DNA of 64,000 bases. Origin: Flavobacteriaceae bacterium (GTDB lineage: Bacteria > Bacteroidota > Bacteroidia > Flavobacteriales > Flavobacteriaceae). Below the pieces are notes generated by a model, which made no database searches, was not told the origin of the DNA, and worked only from the letters and a program-made list of their open reading frames with translations. This document shows positions 18,343 through 28,549 of the stretch, piece by piece (position 1 is the first letter of the stretch; every line of letters starts with the position of its first letter). A program made the position numbers and the translations under genes. The DNA lies in the NCBI GenBank assembly GCA_947457615.1, contig CANGWK010000013.1:1-64000 (forward strand), in the 5' to 3' direction.

Positions 18343-18478
18343 TTTCTACAAAGGCAATTCCTGCCATACGTTTCAATCTGTCATTGCGAGGAACGAAGCA
18401 ATCTAATAACATTATTTTTTTTTCGCAAAGCCAGGATTTCCTCTTCTGTCAGGGCTATGAAGCCAACTTTAAACAAGA
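18343..18478 (-). repeat. flavobacterial intergenic repeat, copy b, with nested ATTGC palindrome
   Basis: On the minus strand it reads TAGCCCTGACAGAAG, AGGAAATCCTGG and, at the far end, GATTGAAACGTATGGCAGG, matching the ends of the copies near 53.9 and 55.9 kb. At 18380-18404 it contains the widespread sequence GTCATTGCGAGGAACGAAG followed by CAATCT, with ATTGC/GCAAT arms. The remainder of the gap up to 18657 holds only the promoter element below. Confidence 0.7.
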
Positions 18479-18626
18479 TAATAAATTCATTAAGCGCCAT
18501 TTGTAATAAATAATGAATTATAAAAAAAATATTTAATACAATGACTAATTTAACATAGTCGTCTTAAAGATCTGCATCGAAATTAGAAAAAATCAAACTT
18601 AATCTTTAAAAAACATTTTTTTGTTC

Positions 18627-18634
18627 TAAATTTG
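18627..18634 (+). promoter_or_regulatory. -7 promoter element for methylmalonyl-CoA mutase genes
   Basis: TAAATTTG matches TAnnTTTG and lies 22 bases before the TTG start of mutA. A -33 element at the right spacing is not clear. Confidence 0.55.
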
Positions 18635-18656
18635 AAGTACTAAAAGCATAATAATT

Positions 18657-20030
18657 TTGAACACAAATAACCCACTTTTTTCAGAATTTGAAAACATAAG
18701 TTCCAAGCAATGGAAACAACAAATTCAGTACGAACTTAAAGGAGAAGATTATAATAACACTCTTGTTTGGGAAAGTCCGGAAGGTATAAAAGTAAAACCC
18801 TTTTATCATAAAGATGATTTGGAAACAAAATTCCAATCTATCACTCCCAACAATCCCTTTTCTATTGTACAAAACATCTTTGTTCACGATGTTAAATTAT
18901 CCAACCTAAGAGCTATAGATACGCTTAACCGCGGTGCCGAAAGCATTCGCTTTACTATAGAAAAAGATTCTATTTCTATTGAAGATTTGATGCAGAATCT
19001 TCCTACAGAAAAAGTAGCTTATTACTTTCATTTGCCATTTATCTCGGTTGATTTTGCAACTATAATTCAAAATTATGCCAAAAAAAATAAGATAAATTGC
19101 ACTATTCTTTTAGACCCGATAGGGCAACTAACCAAAGACGGCAATTGGTTTGAATCCCTTGATAAAGATTTTGAAAAATTAAATAGTATTTCAACCAATT
19201 CCACTGCTTTGGAAGGAGTGGTAACTGTAAACGCCAGCACATACCAAAATGCAGGAGCAACAATGGTACAACAATTGGCCTATACTCTTGCTCATGTAAA
19301 TGAATATTTTAATAGACTAACTTCTATATCGCAACCAATTACAATAGAAATTTCCGTTGGAACTAACTACTTTTTTGAAATTGCTAAACTTCGTGCTTTA
19401 CGAACTTTATTTGCAACCTTAGCTAAAGAATACGACCACAATCTAGATTGTGTGATAATAGCTACTCCAACCAAAAGAAACAAAACTATATACGATTACA
19501 ACATAAATATGTTACGCACAACCACCGAATGTATGAGTGCAATTCTCGGTGGAGCAAATGCAGTAGCAAATTTACCTTATGATGCTTTGTACCACAAAGA
19601 CAATGAATTTGGAGACCGAATTGCCAGAAACCAATTATTGATTTTAAAGCATGAAAGTTTCTTTGATAAAGTAAACAATCCTGCAGACGGTACTTATTAT
19701 ATAGAATCCCTAACGGAACAATTAACAGAAAAAGCCCTTACTTTATTTAAAGAAATTGAAGCAAATGGCGGATTCATAACACAATTAATTGAAGGAACTA
19801 TTCAAAGAAAAATTGGAGAAAGCGCAAAAAAAGAACAAGATTTAATGGATAGCGGAAAGGAAGTGTTATTAGGAACCAATAAATACCCTAACAAAAACGA
19901 CCGCATGAAAAATGATTTGGAGTTATATCCTTTCTTAAAACAAAATCCTCGTAAAACTTTAATCACTCCAATCATTGAAAAAAGATTGGCAGTGAAATTA
20001 GAACAAGAACGTTTATCTCAAGAAAAATAA
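18657..20030 (+). CDS. mutA: methylmalonyl-CoA mutase small subunit
   Basis: Protein of 457 residues matching the TIM-barrel half of methylmalonyl-CoA mutase and lacking the C-terminal B12-binding domain, as expected of the short flavobacterial small subunit. It forms a heterodimer with the product of the next gene, three bases downstream. The start is TTG at 18657: no in-frame ATG lies between the promoter and the conserved start [18 protein letters not shown]. Motif regions include [18 protein letters not shown] near 237-254. The enzyme interconverts methylmalonyl-CoA and succinyl-CoA in propionate and branched-chain carbon metabolism. Confidence 0.93.
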   Translation: MNTNNPLFSEFENISSKQWKQQIQYELKGEDYNNTLVWESPEGIKVKPFYHKDDLETKFQSITPNNPFSIVQNIFVHDVKLSNLRAIDTLNRGAESIRFTIEKDSISIEDLMQNLPTEKVAYYFHLPFISVDFATIIQNYAKKNKINCTILLDPIGQLTKDGNWFESLDKDFEKLNSISTNSTALEGVVTVNASTYQNAGATMVQQLAYTLAHVNEYFNRLTSISQPITIEISVGTNYFFEIAKLRALRTLFATLAKEYDHNLDCVIIATPTKRNKTIYDYNINMLRTTTECMSAILGGANAVANLPYDALYHKDNEFGDRIARNQLLILKHESFFDKVNNPADGTYYIESLTEQLTEKALTLFKEIEANGGFITQLIEGTIQRKIGESAKKEQDLMDSGKEVLLGTNKYPNKNDRMKNDLELYPFLKQNPRKTLITPIIEKRLAVKLEQERLSQEK

Positions 20031-20032
20031 AC

Positions 20033-22156
20033 ATGAGAAAAGACATACAACATATAAAGTTAGAAGTACAAATTACGAAGAACGAAGTGTCCAATATAGA
20101 AACTTTCCGAACTGCTGAAAACATTGAACTAAAATCCATCTATTCCAAAGAGGATGTTAAAGATTTAGAACACTTAGGTTTTGGCGCAGGATTTTCTCCT
20201 TATTTAAGAGGTCCCTACACAACTATGTACGTTCGTCGCCCATGGACGATTCGTCAATATGCAGGATTTTCAACAGCCCAAGAAAGCAATGCCTTCTATA
20301 GAAGAAATCTTGCTGCAGGACAAAAAGGACTTTCCGTTGCCTTTGATTTAGCCACGCATAGAGGTTATGATTCCGATCACGAACGTGTTTTTGGGGATGT
20401 TGGAAAAGCAGGGGTTGCTATAGATTCGGTGGAGGATATGAAAATATTATTCGACCAAATTCCGTTGGATCAAATGTCGGTTTCCATGACTATGAACGGT
20501 GCTGTTTTACCCATTATGGCATTCTATATTGTAGCAGCGGAAGAACAAGGTGTTGCTCCAGAATTACTTTCGGGAACTATCCAAAACGATATTTTAAAGG
20601 AGTTCATGGTAAGAAATACCTATATTTATCCTCCTACTCCTTCCATGAAAATCATTGCAGATATATTTGAATATTCTAGTAAGAATATGCCAAAATTCAA
20701 CTCCATTTCTATTTCAGGCTACCATATGCAAGAGGCCGGAGCCACCGCCGATATTGAATTGGCTTACACACTTGCTGACGGCTTAGAATACATTCGAACT
20801 GGTTTATCAACGGGAATGAAAATTGACGAATTTGCTCCTCGCCTATCTTTCTTCTGGGCAATTGGAATGAACCATTTTATGGAAATAGCCAAGATGCGAG
20901 CTGGTAGAATGTTGTGGGCAAAGTTGCTAAAACAATTCGATCCAAAAGATGAAAAATCTCTGGCTTTACGAACCCACTGTCAAACCTCAGGTTGGAGTTT
21001 AACCGAGCAGGATCCATTTAATAATGTTGCACGAACTACCATTGAAGCAGCTGCTGCAGCATTTGGTGGAACGCAATCGTTGCACACCAACGCATTAGAC
21101 GAAGCTATTGCACTACCAACCGATTTCTCGGCACGAATTGCTAGAAATACCCAAATATTTTTGCAAGAAGAAACAAAAATTTGTAAAACCGTTGACCCTT
21201 GGGCAGGAAGTTACTATGTGGAAACGTTAACAAAAGAAATTGCAGACAAAGCTTGGGCATTAATTGAGGAAGTAGAAGAGTTGGGTGGTATGACCAAAGC
21301 CATAGAATCTGGAATTCCAAAATTACGTATTGAAGAAGCCGCTGCCAGAAAGCAAGCACGAATAGATAGTAGTCAAGATATTATTGTTGGAATCAATAAA
21401 TACCGTCTAGAAAAAGAAGATCCTCTTCAGATTTTGGATGTAGATAACGACATGGTGCGCAAGCAACAAATAGAACGTTTACAACAAATAAAAGCCAGCC
21501 GAGATACTGCTAAAGTAAAAGAGTGTTTGACAAAATTAACTGATGCTGCTAAAAATTCCAACGAAAATTTATTAACTTTAGCGGTTGAAGCAGCAAGGAA
21601 CAGAGCAACATTAGGTGAAATTAGCGATGCACTGGAAGAGGTTTTCGGAAGATATAAAGCACAAATTAGATCCTTTAGTGGCGTGTATAGTAAAGAAATA
21701 AAAAACGATGAAAGCTTTGAAAAAGCAAAGCAGTTAGCCGATGCCTTCGCAAAAAAAGAAGGACGTCGTCCACGAATTATGATTGCCAAAATGGGGCAAG
21801 ATGGTCACGACCGAGGTGCCAAAGTGGTAGCGACAGGTTATGCTGATGTAGGTTTTGATGTAGATATAGGTCCTTTGTTTCAAACTCCCGCCGAAGCAGC
21901 TAAACAAGCCGTTGAAAACGATGTGCATATATTAGGTGTTTCCTCACTTGCAGCTGGTCACAAAACATTAGTCCCTCAAGTTATTGAAGAACTAAAAAAA
22001 TACGGTCGCGAAGATATTATGGTTATTGTTGGTGGTGTTATCCCATCGCAAGACTACCAATTCCTTTTTGATGCAGGTGCCGTTGCTGTTTTTGGTCCTG
22101 GAACTAAAATTAGTGAAGCTGCAATTAGTATTTTGGAAGTATTTTTAAAAGATTAA
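20033..22156 (+). CDS. scpA: methylmalonyl-CoA mutase large (catalytic) subunit
   Basis: Catalytic subunit of 707 residues, the usual length. The TIM barrel contains [20 protein letters not shown] near 63-82, which includes the substrate-binding Tyr, and the [20 protein letters not shown] region near 224-243. The C-terminal cobalamin domain carries [13 protein letters not shown] near 584-596, the DxHxxG motif whose His binds cobalt. It is co-transcribed with mutA. A terminator lies about 40 bases after the stop. Confidence 0.97.
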   Translation: MRKDIQHIKLEVQITKNEVSNIETFRTAENIELKSIYSKEDVKDLEHLGFGAGFSPYLRGPYTTMYVRRPWTIRQYAGFSTAQESNAFYRRNLAAGQKGLSVAFDLATHRGYDSDHERVFGDVGKAGVAIDSVEDMKILFDQIPLDQMSVSMTMNGAVLPIMAFYIVAAEEQGVAPELLSGTIQNDILKEFMVRNTYIYPPTPSMKIIADIFEYSSKNMPKFNSISISGYHMQEAGATADIELAYTLADGLEYIRTGLSTGMKIDEFAPRLSFFWAIGMNHFMEIAKMRAGRMLWAKLLKQFDPKDEKSLALRTHCQTSGWSLTEQDPFNNVARTTIEAAAAAFGGTQSLHTNALDEAIALPTDFSARIARNTQIFLQEETKICKTVDPWAGSYYVETLTKEIADKAWALIEEVEELGGMTKAIESGIPKLRIEEAAARKQARIDSSQDIIVGINKYRLEKEDPLQILDVDNDMVRKQQIERLQQIKASRDTAKVKECLTKLTDAAKNSNENLLTLAVEAARNRATLGEISDALEEVFGRYKAQIRSFSGVYSKEIKNDESFEKAKQLADAFAKKEGRRPRIMIAKMGQDGHDRGAKVVATGYADVGFDVDIGPLFQTPAEAAKQAVENDVHILGVSSLAAGHKTLVPQVIEELKKYGREDIMVIVGGVIPSQDYQFLFDAGAVAVFGPGTKISEAAISILEVFLKD

Positions 22157-22196
22157 CTTAAGTAATTTTATTTATAAATTTAACTCAAAAAAGTAA

Positions 22197-22227
22197 AAGC
22201 ACCAGCAATAAAATGGTGCTTTTTTTA
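22197..22227 (+). terminator. Rho-independent terminator after the mutase genes
   Basis: The stem AAGCACCA / TGGTGCTT (22197-22204 with 22214-22221) is followed by a run of T. Confidence 0.85.
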
Positions 22228-22228
22228 T

Positions 22229-22236
22229 TATATTTG
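22229..22236 (+). promoter_or_regulatory. -7 promoter element for the SDR gene
   Basis: TATATTTG is a full match to TAnnTTTG, 20 bases before the ATG and directly after the preceding terminator. Confidence 0.6.
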
Positions 22237-22256
22237 AAAAACAAATTATATTAATT

Positions 22257-23138
22257 ATGGATTTTTCAGCAAAAATGCTTCGCGATGATGCCCTTAAAGG
22301 GAAAGTAATTGTAGTAACCGGCGGTGGAAGTGGTTTGGGTAAAGCCATGACTAAATATTTTTTAGAATTAGGTGCTAATGTTGCTATTACTTCTAGAGAT
22401 ATTGAAAAACTTAAAGCAACTGCAACCGAACTAGAAACTTCATCTAGCGGTAAATGTTTACCCCTGCAATGCGACGTTCGGCATTACGAACAAGTTGAAA
22501 CAATGCTTGCAGAAGTACTTAAGGTTTTTGGGAAAGTAGATATTTTATTAAATAATGCTGCCGGAAATTTTATTTCTCCTACCGAGCGCCTTTCGGCAAA
22601 TGCTTTTGACACTATAATAGATATAGTATTAAAAGGTTCGAAAAATTGTACTTTAGCTTTTGGAAAACATTGGATTGCTCAAAAACAAACTAATTGTAAT
22701 GTATTAAATATTGTTACTACCTATGCCTGGACAGGCTCTGGATATGTAGTTCCGAGTGCAACTGCAAAAGCTGGAGTACTTGCAATGACAAGAAGTTTAG
22801 CGGTTGAATGGGCGAAATATGGCATCCGAATGAATGCTATTGCACCAGGTCCATTTCCTACTAAAGGTGCATGGGATAGGTTACTTCCTGGAGATTTGGC
22901 TGAAAAATTTGACATGGCTAAAAAAGTACCTTTAAAAAGAGTTGGAAATCACCAAGAGTTAGCAAATCTTGCAGCTTATTTAGTTTCTGATTTTTCATCT
23001 TATATAAATGGGGAAGTTATAACGATTGATGGAGGCGAATGGTTGCAAGGCGCTGGTCAATTCAATGTTTTAGAAAAAATCCCTCAAGAAATGTGGGATA
23101 TGCTGGAGGTTATGATAAAAAATAAAGGGAATAAATAA
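22257..23138 (+). CDS. short-chain dehydrogenase, 2,4-dienoyl-CoA reductase-like
   Basis: SDR of 293 residues. The NADP-binding motif is TGGGSGLG near residues 21-28, followed by NNAAGNF near 98-104. In place of the usual YxxxK motif it has TTYAWTGSGYVVPSATAK near 155-172. Here the Tyr comes earlier and the Lys is kept, as in mitochondrial 2,4-dienoyl-CoA reductase, and GPFPTKGAW also matches that enzyme. It probably removes double bonds during unsaturated fatty acid breakdown using NADPH. It has its own promoter and is not clearly in an operon. Confidence 0.87.
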   Translation: MDFSAKMLRDDALKGKVIVVTGGGSGLGKAMTKYFLELGANVAITSRDIEKLKATATELETSSSGKCLPLQCDVRHYEQVETMLAEVLKVFGKVDILLNNAAGNFISPTERLSANAFDTIIDIVLKGSKNCTLAFGKHWIAQKQTNCNVLNIVTTYAWTGSGYVVPSATAKAGVLAMTRSLAVEWAKYGIRMNAIAPGPFPTKGAWDRLLPGDLAEKFDMAKKVPLKRVGNHQELANLAAYLVSDFSSYINGEVITIDGGEWLQGAGQFNVLEKIPQEMWDMLEVMIKNKGNK

Positions 23139-23266
23139 TTTTTTCAAATGATTATTGATCAAGGATTATGGATTCAAACTTAAAACTTTAAATTATTGTT
23201 AACAAATAAGACTTTTATAAACCATAATAAATTGTATTTTTACGACTCAAAATTTGAAAAATATAA

Positions 23267-24034
23267 ATGGGTAAAATCATTGCAATAGCCAACCAAAAAG
23301 GTGGTGTAGGAAAAACAACTACTTCAGTTAATTTAGCTGCATCACTAGGTGTTTTAGAAAAAAAAGTATTATTAATTGATGCCGATCCACAAGCAAATGC
23401 TAGTTCTGGTTTGGGTATTGATGTAGACGCTGTAGAGATTGGAACCTATCAAATTTTGGAACACAGCAATACCCCTGAAGAAGCCATAATTAGGTCAACT
23501 TCTCCAAATGTAGATGTAATTCCAGCACATATTGATCTTGTTGCTATTGAAATTGAATTGGTTGACAAAGAAAATAGAGAATACATGCTTAAGCAAGCGC
23601 TTGAAAGCATTAAAAACCATTACGATTATATCTTAATTGATTGTGCGCCATCATTAGGATTACTAACATTAAATGCGTTAACAGCTGCAGATAGTGTAAT
23701 TATTCCTATTCAATGTGAATATTTTGCTTTAGAAGGATTAGGTAAATTATTGAATACTATAAAGAGTGTTCAAAAAATTCATAATCCTGATTTAGATATT
23801 GAAGGACTACTATTAACTATGTACGATTCTCGTTTACGCCTTTCAAATCAAGTTGTAGAAGAGGTTCAGAAACATTTTAACGATATGGTTTTTAAAACTA
23901 TCATACAACGAAACGTAAAATTGAGTGAAGCTCCAAGTTTTGGAGAAAGCATAATAGCCTTTGATGCAACTAGTAAAGGAGCTAGCAATTACTTAAGTTT
24001 AGCAGAAGAAGTTATCAAAAAAAATAGCATTTAA
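23267..24034 (+). CDS. parA: chromosome partitioning ATPase ParA
   Basis: Deviant Walker ATPase of 255 residues: KGGVGKTTTSVNLAAS near 10-25 with the signature Lys, the LLIDADPQANAS segment near 35-46 and the DYILIDCAPSLG Walker B region near 114-125. The length without an N-terminal regulatory domain is that of chromosomal Soj/ParA. It works with ParB, encoded three bases downstream, in origin segregation. I saw no obvious parS copy in the window, but a full search by eye is not reliable. Confidence 0.97.
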   Translation: MGKIIAIANQKGGVGKTTTSVNLAASLGVLEKKVLLIDADPQANASSGLGIDVDAVEIGTYQILEHSNTPEEAIIRSTSPNVDVIPAHIDLVAIEIELVDKENREYMLKQALESIKNHYDYILIDCAPSLGLLTLNALTAADSVIIPIQCEYFALEGLGKLLNTIKSVQKIHNPDLDIEGLLLTMYDSRLRLSNQVVEEVQKHFNDMVFKTIIQRNVKLSEAPSFGESIIAFDATSKGASNYLSLAEEVIKKNSI

Positions 24035-24037
24035 TTT

Positions 24038-24937
24038 ATGGCAAAAGCAATTAAAAAACAAGCCTTAGGTCGCGGCTTATCTGCACTGTTAAAAGATCCA
24101 GATAACGATATTAAATCGGTAGACGATAAAAACGCAGATAAAGTTGTAGGGAATATTCTTGAAGTGGATATTGACACAATTGAAATAAATCCGTTTCAAC
24201 CTAGAACTAATTTTAATGAGGAATCTCTAAAAGAATTAGCATCTTCTATTAAAGAACTTGGTGTAATTCAGCCAATTACTATAAGAAAATTAGACTTTAA
24301 TAAATACCAATTGATTTCAGGAGAGCGTCGTTTGCGGGCTTCAAAATTAGTTGGACTTACTGCAATTCCAGCTTATATTCGTATAGCGAATGACAATGAA
24401 TCATTAGTAATGGCGTTAGTTGAAAACATTCAACGGCACGATTTAGACCCAATAGAAATTGCACTTTCCTACCAACGTTTAATTGAGGAAATTCAACTTA
24501 CTCAAGAGCAAATGAGCGAACGTGTTGGAAAAAAACGTTCTACAATTACCAATTATTTACGTCTTTTAAAATTAGATCCTATTATTCAAACTGGTATTAG
24601 AGATGGATTTATTAGTATGGGGCACGGACGTGCAATGATAACCATTGAAGATCAAGACATTCAAACGGATATTTACCAAAAAATTGTAAGTCAAAATCTT
24701 TCCGTTCGAGATACTGAGGCATTGGTTAAAAAACACCAAGATGCTTTAAAACCTGCTGCAGCGAAAACAAAATTAAATGCTTCATTTGCTATTGGAGATA
24801 CCCAAAAGAAAGCTTTTACCAATTATTTTGGTGCTAAAGTAGAAATTAAAGTTGCAGGAAATGGCAAAGGAAAAATAGCAATTCCATTCCACTCTGAAGA
24901 AGATTTTAATCGAATAATAAAACTAATCAACGGTTAG
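24038..24937 (+). CDS. parB: ParB/RepB/Spo0J family partition protein
   Basis: DNA-binding CTPase of 299 residues. The N-terminal start AKAIKKQALGRGLSALL is the ParA-contact segment. The ParB core includes PFQPRTNF near 51-58, the GERRLRAS box near 94-101 and ENIQRHDLDPIE near 129-140, followed by the helix-turn-helix around KKRSTITNYLRLLKL near 163-177. It binds parS and loads condensin in other bacteria. The next gene starts inside its stop codon. Confidence 0.97.
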   Translation: MAKAIKKQALGRGLSALLKDPDNDIKSVDDKNADKVVGNILEVDIDTIEINPFQPRTNFNEESLKELASSIKELGVIQPITIRKLDFNKYQLISGERRLRASKLVGLTAIPAYIRIANDNESLVMALVENIQRHDLDPIEIALSYQRLIEEIQLTQEQMSERVGKKRSTITNYLRLLKLDPIIQTGIRDGFISMGHGRAMITIEDQDIQTDIYQKIVSQNLSVRDTEALVKKHQDALKPAAAKTKLNASFAIGDTQKKAFTNYFGAKVEIKVAGNGKGKIAIPFHSEEDFNRIIKLING

Positions 24938-25497
24938 TGGTTCGGTCATTTCATATACTACTTTTTATATTCCTTTTAGGAAACTCTGCTCTTTTCGCTC
25001 AAACTGAATTGGCTGAAGCTTTACGTGTTACCGATACGATTAAAGAGAATAAAATTAACATGCTTGCTCCTGCTAAAGCTGCTTTTTATTCAGCAGTACT
25101 TCCCGGTCTTGGCCAAGTTTACAATAAAAAATATTGGAAAGTGCCTTTAGTTTATGGAGCGTTAGGCACAACCATTTATTTTTATCTAAGTAATAACAAA
25201 AAATACAATTCTTACAGAGACGCATACAAGCGAAGATTAGAGGGTTTTAACGATGATGATTACGCGTATCTAGATAATTCAAGATTAATCGCAGCGCAAA
25301 AGTTCTATCAAAAAAACAGAGATTTATCTCTTTTACTCACAGGATTATTTTATGTTTTAAATATTGTTGATGCTAATGTAGATGCTCATTTAATGCAATT
25401 TAATGTAAACGATAATCTTACCTTCAAACCTAATTTATATAGAAACGAATTTACTACGAAAGAAGATTTAGGAATTTGTATAACATGGAAATTATAA
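24937..25497 (+). CDS. DUF5683 domain-containing protein
   Basis: Protein of 186 residues with a signal peptide ending near ALFAQ. The start is GTG at 24937, sharing its G with the TAG stop of parB, so translation is coupled. Conserved segment AAFYSAVLPGLGQVYNKKYWKVPLVYG is typical of DUF5683, with a membrane helix at about 68-84 and another near 121-140. Its place between parB and dapB is conserved in flavobacteria, yet no function is established. A link to the envelope rather than to partition is suggested by the signal peptide. Confidence 0.85.
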   Translation: MVRSFHILLFIFLLGNSALFAQTELAEALRVTDTIKENKINMLAPAKAAFYSAVLPGLGQVYNKKYWKVPLVYGALGTTIYFYLSNNKKYNSYRDAYKRRLEGFNDDDYAYLDNSRLIAAQKFYQKNRDLSLLLTGLFYVLNIVDANVDAHLMQFNVNDNLTFKPNLYRNEFTTKEDLGICITWKL

Positions 25498-25547
25498 ATT
25501 TTTCTTAATATTTGTAACAAATAAACTAGTATATTAACTAACATTAA

Positions 25548-26270
25548 ATGAAAATAGCACTACTAGGATACGGAAAAATGGGAAAAGTAATTGAGAAAAT
25601 TGCTTTAAACCGTGGACATGAAATTGTCCTGCAAAAATCTAGTTCTGATTCTTATTCTGGATTGGAAAATGCAGATGTTGCTATAGATTTTAGTGTTCCT
25701 AATTCAGCTGTTGCTAATATTTCGGAGTGTTTAAATTCTGGCATTCCTATAGTTTCTGGAACAACTGGCTGGATAAAGGATTATCCAAAAATGGTTGCTC
25801 TTTGTGAAATCAAAAATGGATCATTTATTTATAGTTCTAACTTTAGTTTAGGTGTAAATTTATTTTTTGAATTAAATAGTTATTTAGCAAAAATGATGTC
25901 AAAATTAGATTCATATTCTGCTTCAATACAAGAAATCCACCATATTCAAAAATTAGATTCTCCAAGCGGAACAGCAATTTCAATAGCAAATGGTATTATT
26001 GAAAATTCAGAATATAAAAATTGGAGTTTGGATAAAAATGATAATGAACATGAAATTTATATTGATGCACAACGTACTGAAAAAGTACCTGGAACTCATA
26101 GTGTTTTTTATACTTCCGAAGAAGATACAATTGAAATAAAACATATTGCGCATAGTCGTGACGGATTTGCTTTAGGCTCTATAATTGCTGCCGAATGGTT
26201 AGTTGGTAAAAAAGGTGTTTTCACTATGCGGGATGTATTAGAAATAAATCAAAATAAAAACAATATTTAA
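25548..26270 (+). CDS. dapB: 4-hydroxy-tetrahydrodipicolinate reductase
   Basis: Enzyme of 240 residues in the diaminopimelate/lysine pathway. The N-terminal Rossmann motif is LGYGKMGKVI near 6-15. The catalytic segment EIHHIQKLDSPSGTA near 127-141 contains the His and Lys used for hydride transfer to the tetrahydrodipicolinate precursor. GTTGWIKDY near 76-84 is also family-typical. It is slightly shorter than the E. coli enzyme (273), which is normal for Bacteroidota. It lies 47 bases before lepB on the same strand. Confidence 0.95.
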   Translation: MKIALLGYGKMGKVIEKIALNRGHEIVLQKSSSDSYSGLENADVAIDFSVPNSAVANISECLNSGIPIVSGTTGWIKDYPKMVALCEIKNGSFIYSSNFSLGVNLFFELNSYLAKMMSKLDSYSASIQEIHHIQKLDSPSGTAISIANGIIENSEYKNWSLDKNDNEHEIYIDAQRTEKVPGTHSVFYTSEEDTIEIKHIAHSRDGFALGSIIAAEWLVGKKGVFTMRDVLEINQNKNNI

Positions 26271-26317
26271 AGTTATAAAAAACAACTTTAAACCTTAATC
26301 AATTAAACTAAAAAACT

Positions 26318-27871
26318 ATGAACATTTACCTATGGTTTATCTTTTTTCTTGGAGTTCAAATAATTCATTATTTAGGAACTTGGAAATTATACGAAAAAGC
26401 AGGAAGAAAATCCTGGGAAGCTGGAATTCCAATTTACAATTCAATTGTTTTAATGAAAATCATTAACCGCCCAACCTGGTGGACTTTCTTATTGTTTATA
26501 CCAATCATTAATTTGATCATGTTTCCTGTTATTTGGGTAGAAACTTTAAGAAGTTTTGGAAGACGTTCTTCTTTAGATACTTTTCTAGGAATCGTAACTT
26601 TCGGATTTTATATTTATTATGTAAGTTACACACAAGAAGTAATTTATTCTACGGATAAAGACACCTCTTCAAAAAGCAAAACTGCTGATACCGTAAGCTC
26701 TCTTTTATTTGCAATAATAGTCGCAACTTTTGTCCATACCTATTTCATCCAACCGTTTACAATTCCTACTGCCTCGTTAGAAAAATCATTGTTAATTGGA
26801 GATTTTCTTTTTGTAAGTAAAATGAATTATGGCGCACGAGTACCTATGACAACAGTTGCAGCTCCAATGGTTCACGATACGTTACCATTAATTCATACTA
26901 AGTCCTATCTTAAATGGCCACAGTTACCGTACTTTAGATTTCCAGGTATTGAAAAAATAAAAAACAATGATATTGTAGTTTTCAACTGGCCAGTAGATAC
27001 TGTTGAGAAATTCTTTGATACTTCCGGCAGAAAAGCAGACAAACCAGTAGACAAAAAATCGAATTATGTAAAACGATGTGTTGGTATTGCTGGGGATTCT
27101 CTGGCAATTAAAGACGGAATTGTTTTTGTTAATGGCAAACAACTTATTTTTCCTGAAAGAGCAAAACCTCAGTTTTCATATAAAATGGCAATTGATCCAA
27201 ATGCTACTATTGAATTTGAATCGTTGTTTAAAGAATTAGATATTACAGATAGATATGGAATCAACAATACCAAAGACACCATCTATTTTAGTGCTTTGCC
27301 TGAAGCAAGTGTAGAACGTTTTAAAAATGTGCCTGGAATTAAATCGGTTACTAGAATTATCCATAAAGAAATAGATAAATCGATTTTTCCACATACAGAA
27401 AACTGGAATGTGGATAATTTTGGACCAATTTATATTCCACAAGAAGGAAAAACGGTGGCATTAAATTTAGAAACTTTACCATTTTATAGCCGAATTATTA
27501 CCGAATATGAAAAAAACAAATTAGAGATAAAAGGTTCCGATATTTATATTAACGGTGATAAAACAAAATCATACACTTTCCAACAAAACTATTATTGGAT
27601 GATGGGAGACAACCGGCACAACTCGGAAGACAGCCGTTTTTGGGGATATGTGCCAGAAGATCACATTGTAGGGAAACCAATTTTTATTTGGATGAGTTGG
27701 GATTCAAATGGAGCGGGAATAATGAATAAAATTAGATGGAATAGGCTATTTACTACCGTTAGTGGCGAAGGACAACCTGAATCGTACTTCAAATATTTCT
27801 TATTCTTGCTAGCAATTTATTTTGTAGGAGAATATTTTTGGAAAAAACGTAAAGCAGATAAAAAAGAATAA
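26318..27871 (+). CDS. lepB: signal peptidase I (large Bacteroidota form)
   Basis: Type I signal peptidase of 517 residues, far larger than the 324 of E. coli. There are membrane helices at the N-terminus (about 2-20, 55-75 and 88-104) and again near 126-145, then the catalytic Ser153 in FTIPTASLEKSLL. The general-base Lys lies in NYVKRCVGIAGD near 246-257, and box E is YYWMMGDNRHNSEDSRFWG near 424-442. The extra length comes from the N-terminal membrane region, an insertion between boxes D and E and a C-terminal membrane helix. It removes signal peptides of exported proteins. Confidence 0.94.
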   Translation: MNIYLWFIFFLGVQIIHYLGTWKLYEKAGRKSWEAGIPIYNSIVLMKIINRPTWWTFLLFIPIINLIMFPVIWVETLRSFGRRSSLDTFLGIVTFGFYIYYVSYTQEVIYSTDKDTSSKSKTADTVSSLLFAIIVATFVHTYFIQPFTIPTASLEKSLLIGDFLFVSKMNYGARVPMTTVAAPMVHDTLPLIHTKSYLKWPQLPYFRFPGIEKIKNNDIVVFNWPVDTVEKFFDTSGRKADKPVDKKSNYVKRCVGIAGDSLAIKDGIVFVNGKQLIFPERAKPQFSYKMAIDPNATIEFESLFKELDITDRYGINNTKDTIYFSALPEASVERFKNVPGIKSVTRIIHKEIDKSIFPHTENWNVDNFGPIYIPQEGKTVALNLETLPFYSRIITEYEKNKLEIKGSDIYINGDKTKSYTFQQNYYWMMGDNRHNSEDSRFWGYVPEDHIVGKPIFIWMSWDSNGAGIMNKIRWNRLFTTVSGEGQPESYFKYFLFLLAIYFVGEYFWKKRKADKKE

Positions 27872-27930
27872 TCCATTAAAGAGTTTAAAAGTATTGAAGC
27901 TTCTCTTCAAACAACTTTAAACCATTTTAT

Positions 27931-28548
27931 ATGAACAATATTATTATTCACCCAAGTTATTTTCCTTCTATAAGTCACTATGTTGCAATAGCAAATGCCG
28001 ACACAGTGACTTTGGAAATGGAAGATAATTTTCAGAAGCAGACAAACCGCAACCGAATGTACATTTATAGTCCAAATGGCATACAGTTATTGAATATTCC
28101 TATAAAAAATTCGGATAATGCACACCAAAAGATTCAGGATGTAAAATTGGAAACCGCATTCGATTGGCAAAAACAACATTTCAAATCGCTGGAAGCAGCC
28201 TATAGAACTTCTCCTTTTTTTGAATATTTTGAGGATGATTTACGTCCGATTTTTACAAAAAAACATGCTTTTTTAATAGATTTGAATATGCAAACAATGG
28301 AACTTGTTTCCAAATGTCTTGGGATGGATTTTATTCCCGAAAAAACAACAGAATATTTTCATGAGGTAAACGACAAAACCGATTATCGAAATTTAATTAA
28401 CGGCAAAAAAGACACTACAAAATTAGAACCTTACACCCAAGTTTTTGGTGATAAACACGGTTTTATAAACAACCTTAGTATTTTGGATTTATTGTTCAAT
28501 GAAGGGCGGTATGCTAAGGATTATTTGAGAAATCAAAAGTTGTTATAG
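27931..28548 (+). CDS. WbqC family protein
   Basis: Protein of 205 residues starting NNIIIHPSYFPSISHYVAIA, the standard N-terminus of the WbqC family. Other markers are NRNRMYIYSPNGIQLLNIPI near 39-58 and YRTSPFFEYFEDDL near 91-104. Homologues in other phyla lie in polysaccharide clusters, but in flavobacteria the gene follows lepB regardless of such clusters. The reaction is unknown. Its stop is one base from the convergent aminotransferase gene. Confidence 0.88.
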   Translation: MNNIIIHPSYFPSISHYVAIANADTVTLEMEDNFQKQTNRNRMYIYSPNGIQLLNIPIKNSDNAHQKIQDVKLETAFDWQKQHFKSLEAAYRTSPFFEYFEDDLRPIFTKKHAFLIDLNMQTMELVSKCLGMDFIPEKTTEYFHEVNDKTDYRNLINGKKDTTKLEPYTQVFGDKHGFINNLSILDLLFNEGRYAKDYLRNQKLL

Positions 28549-28549
28549 T

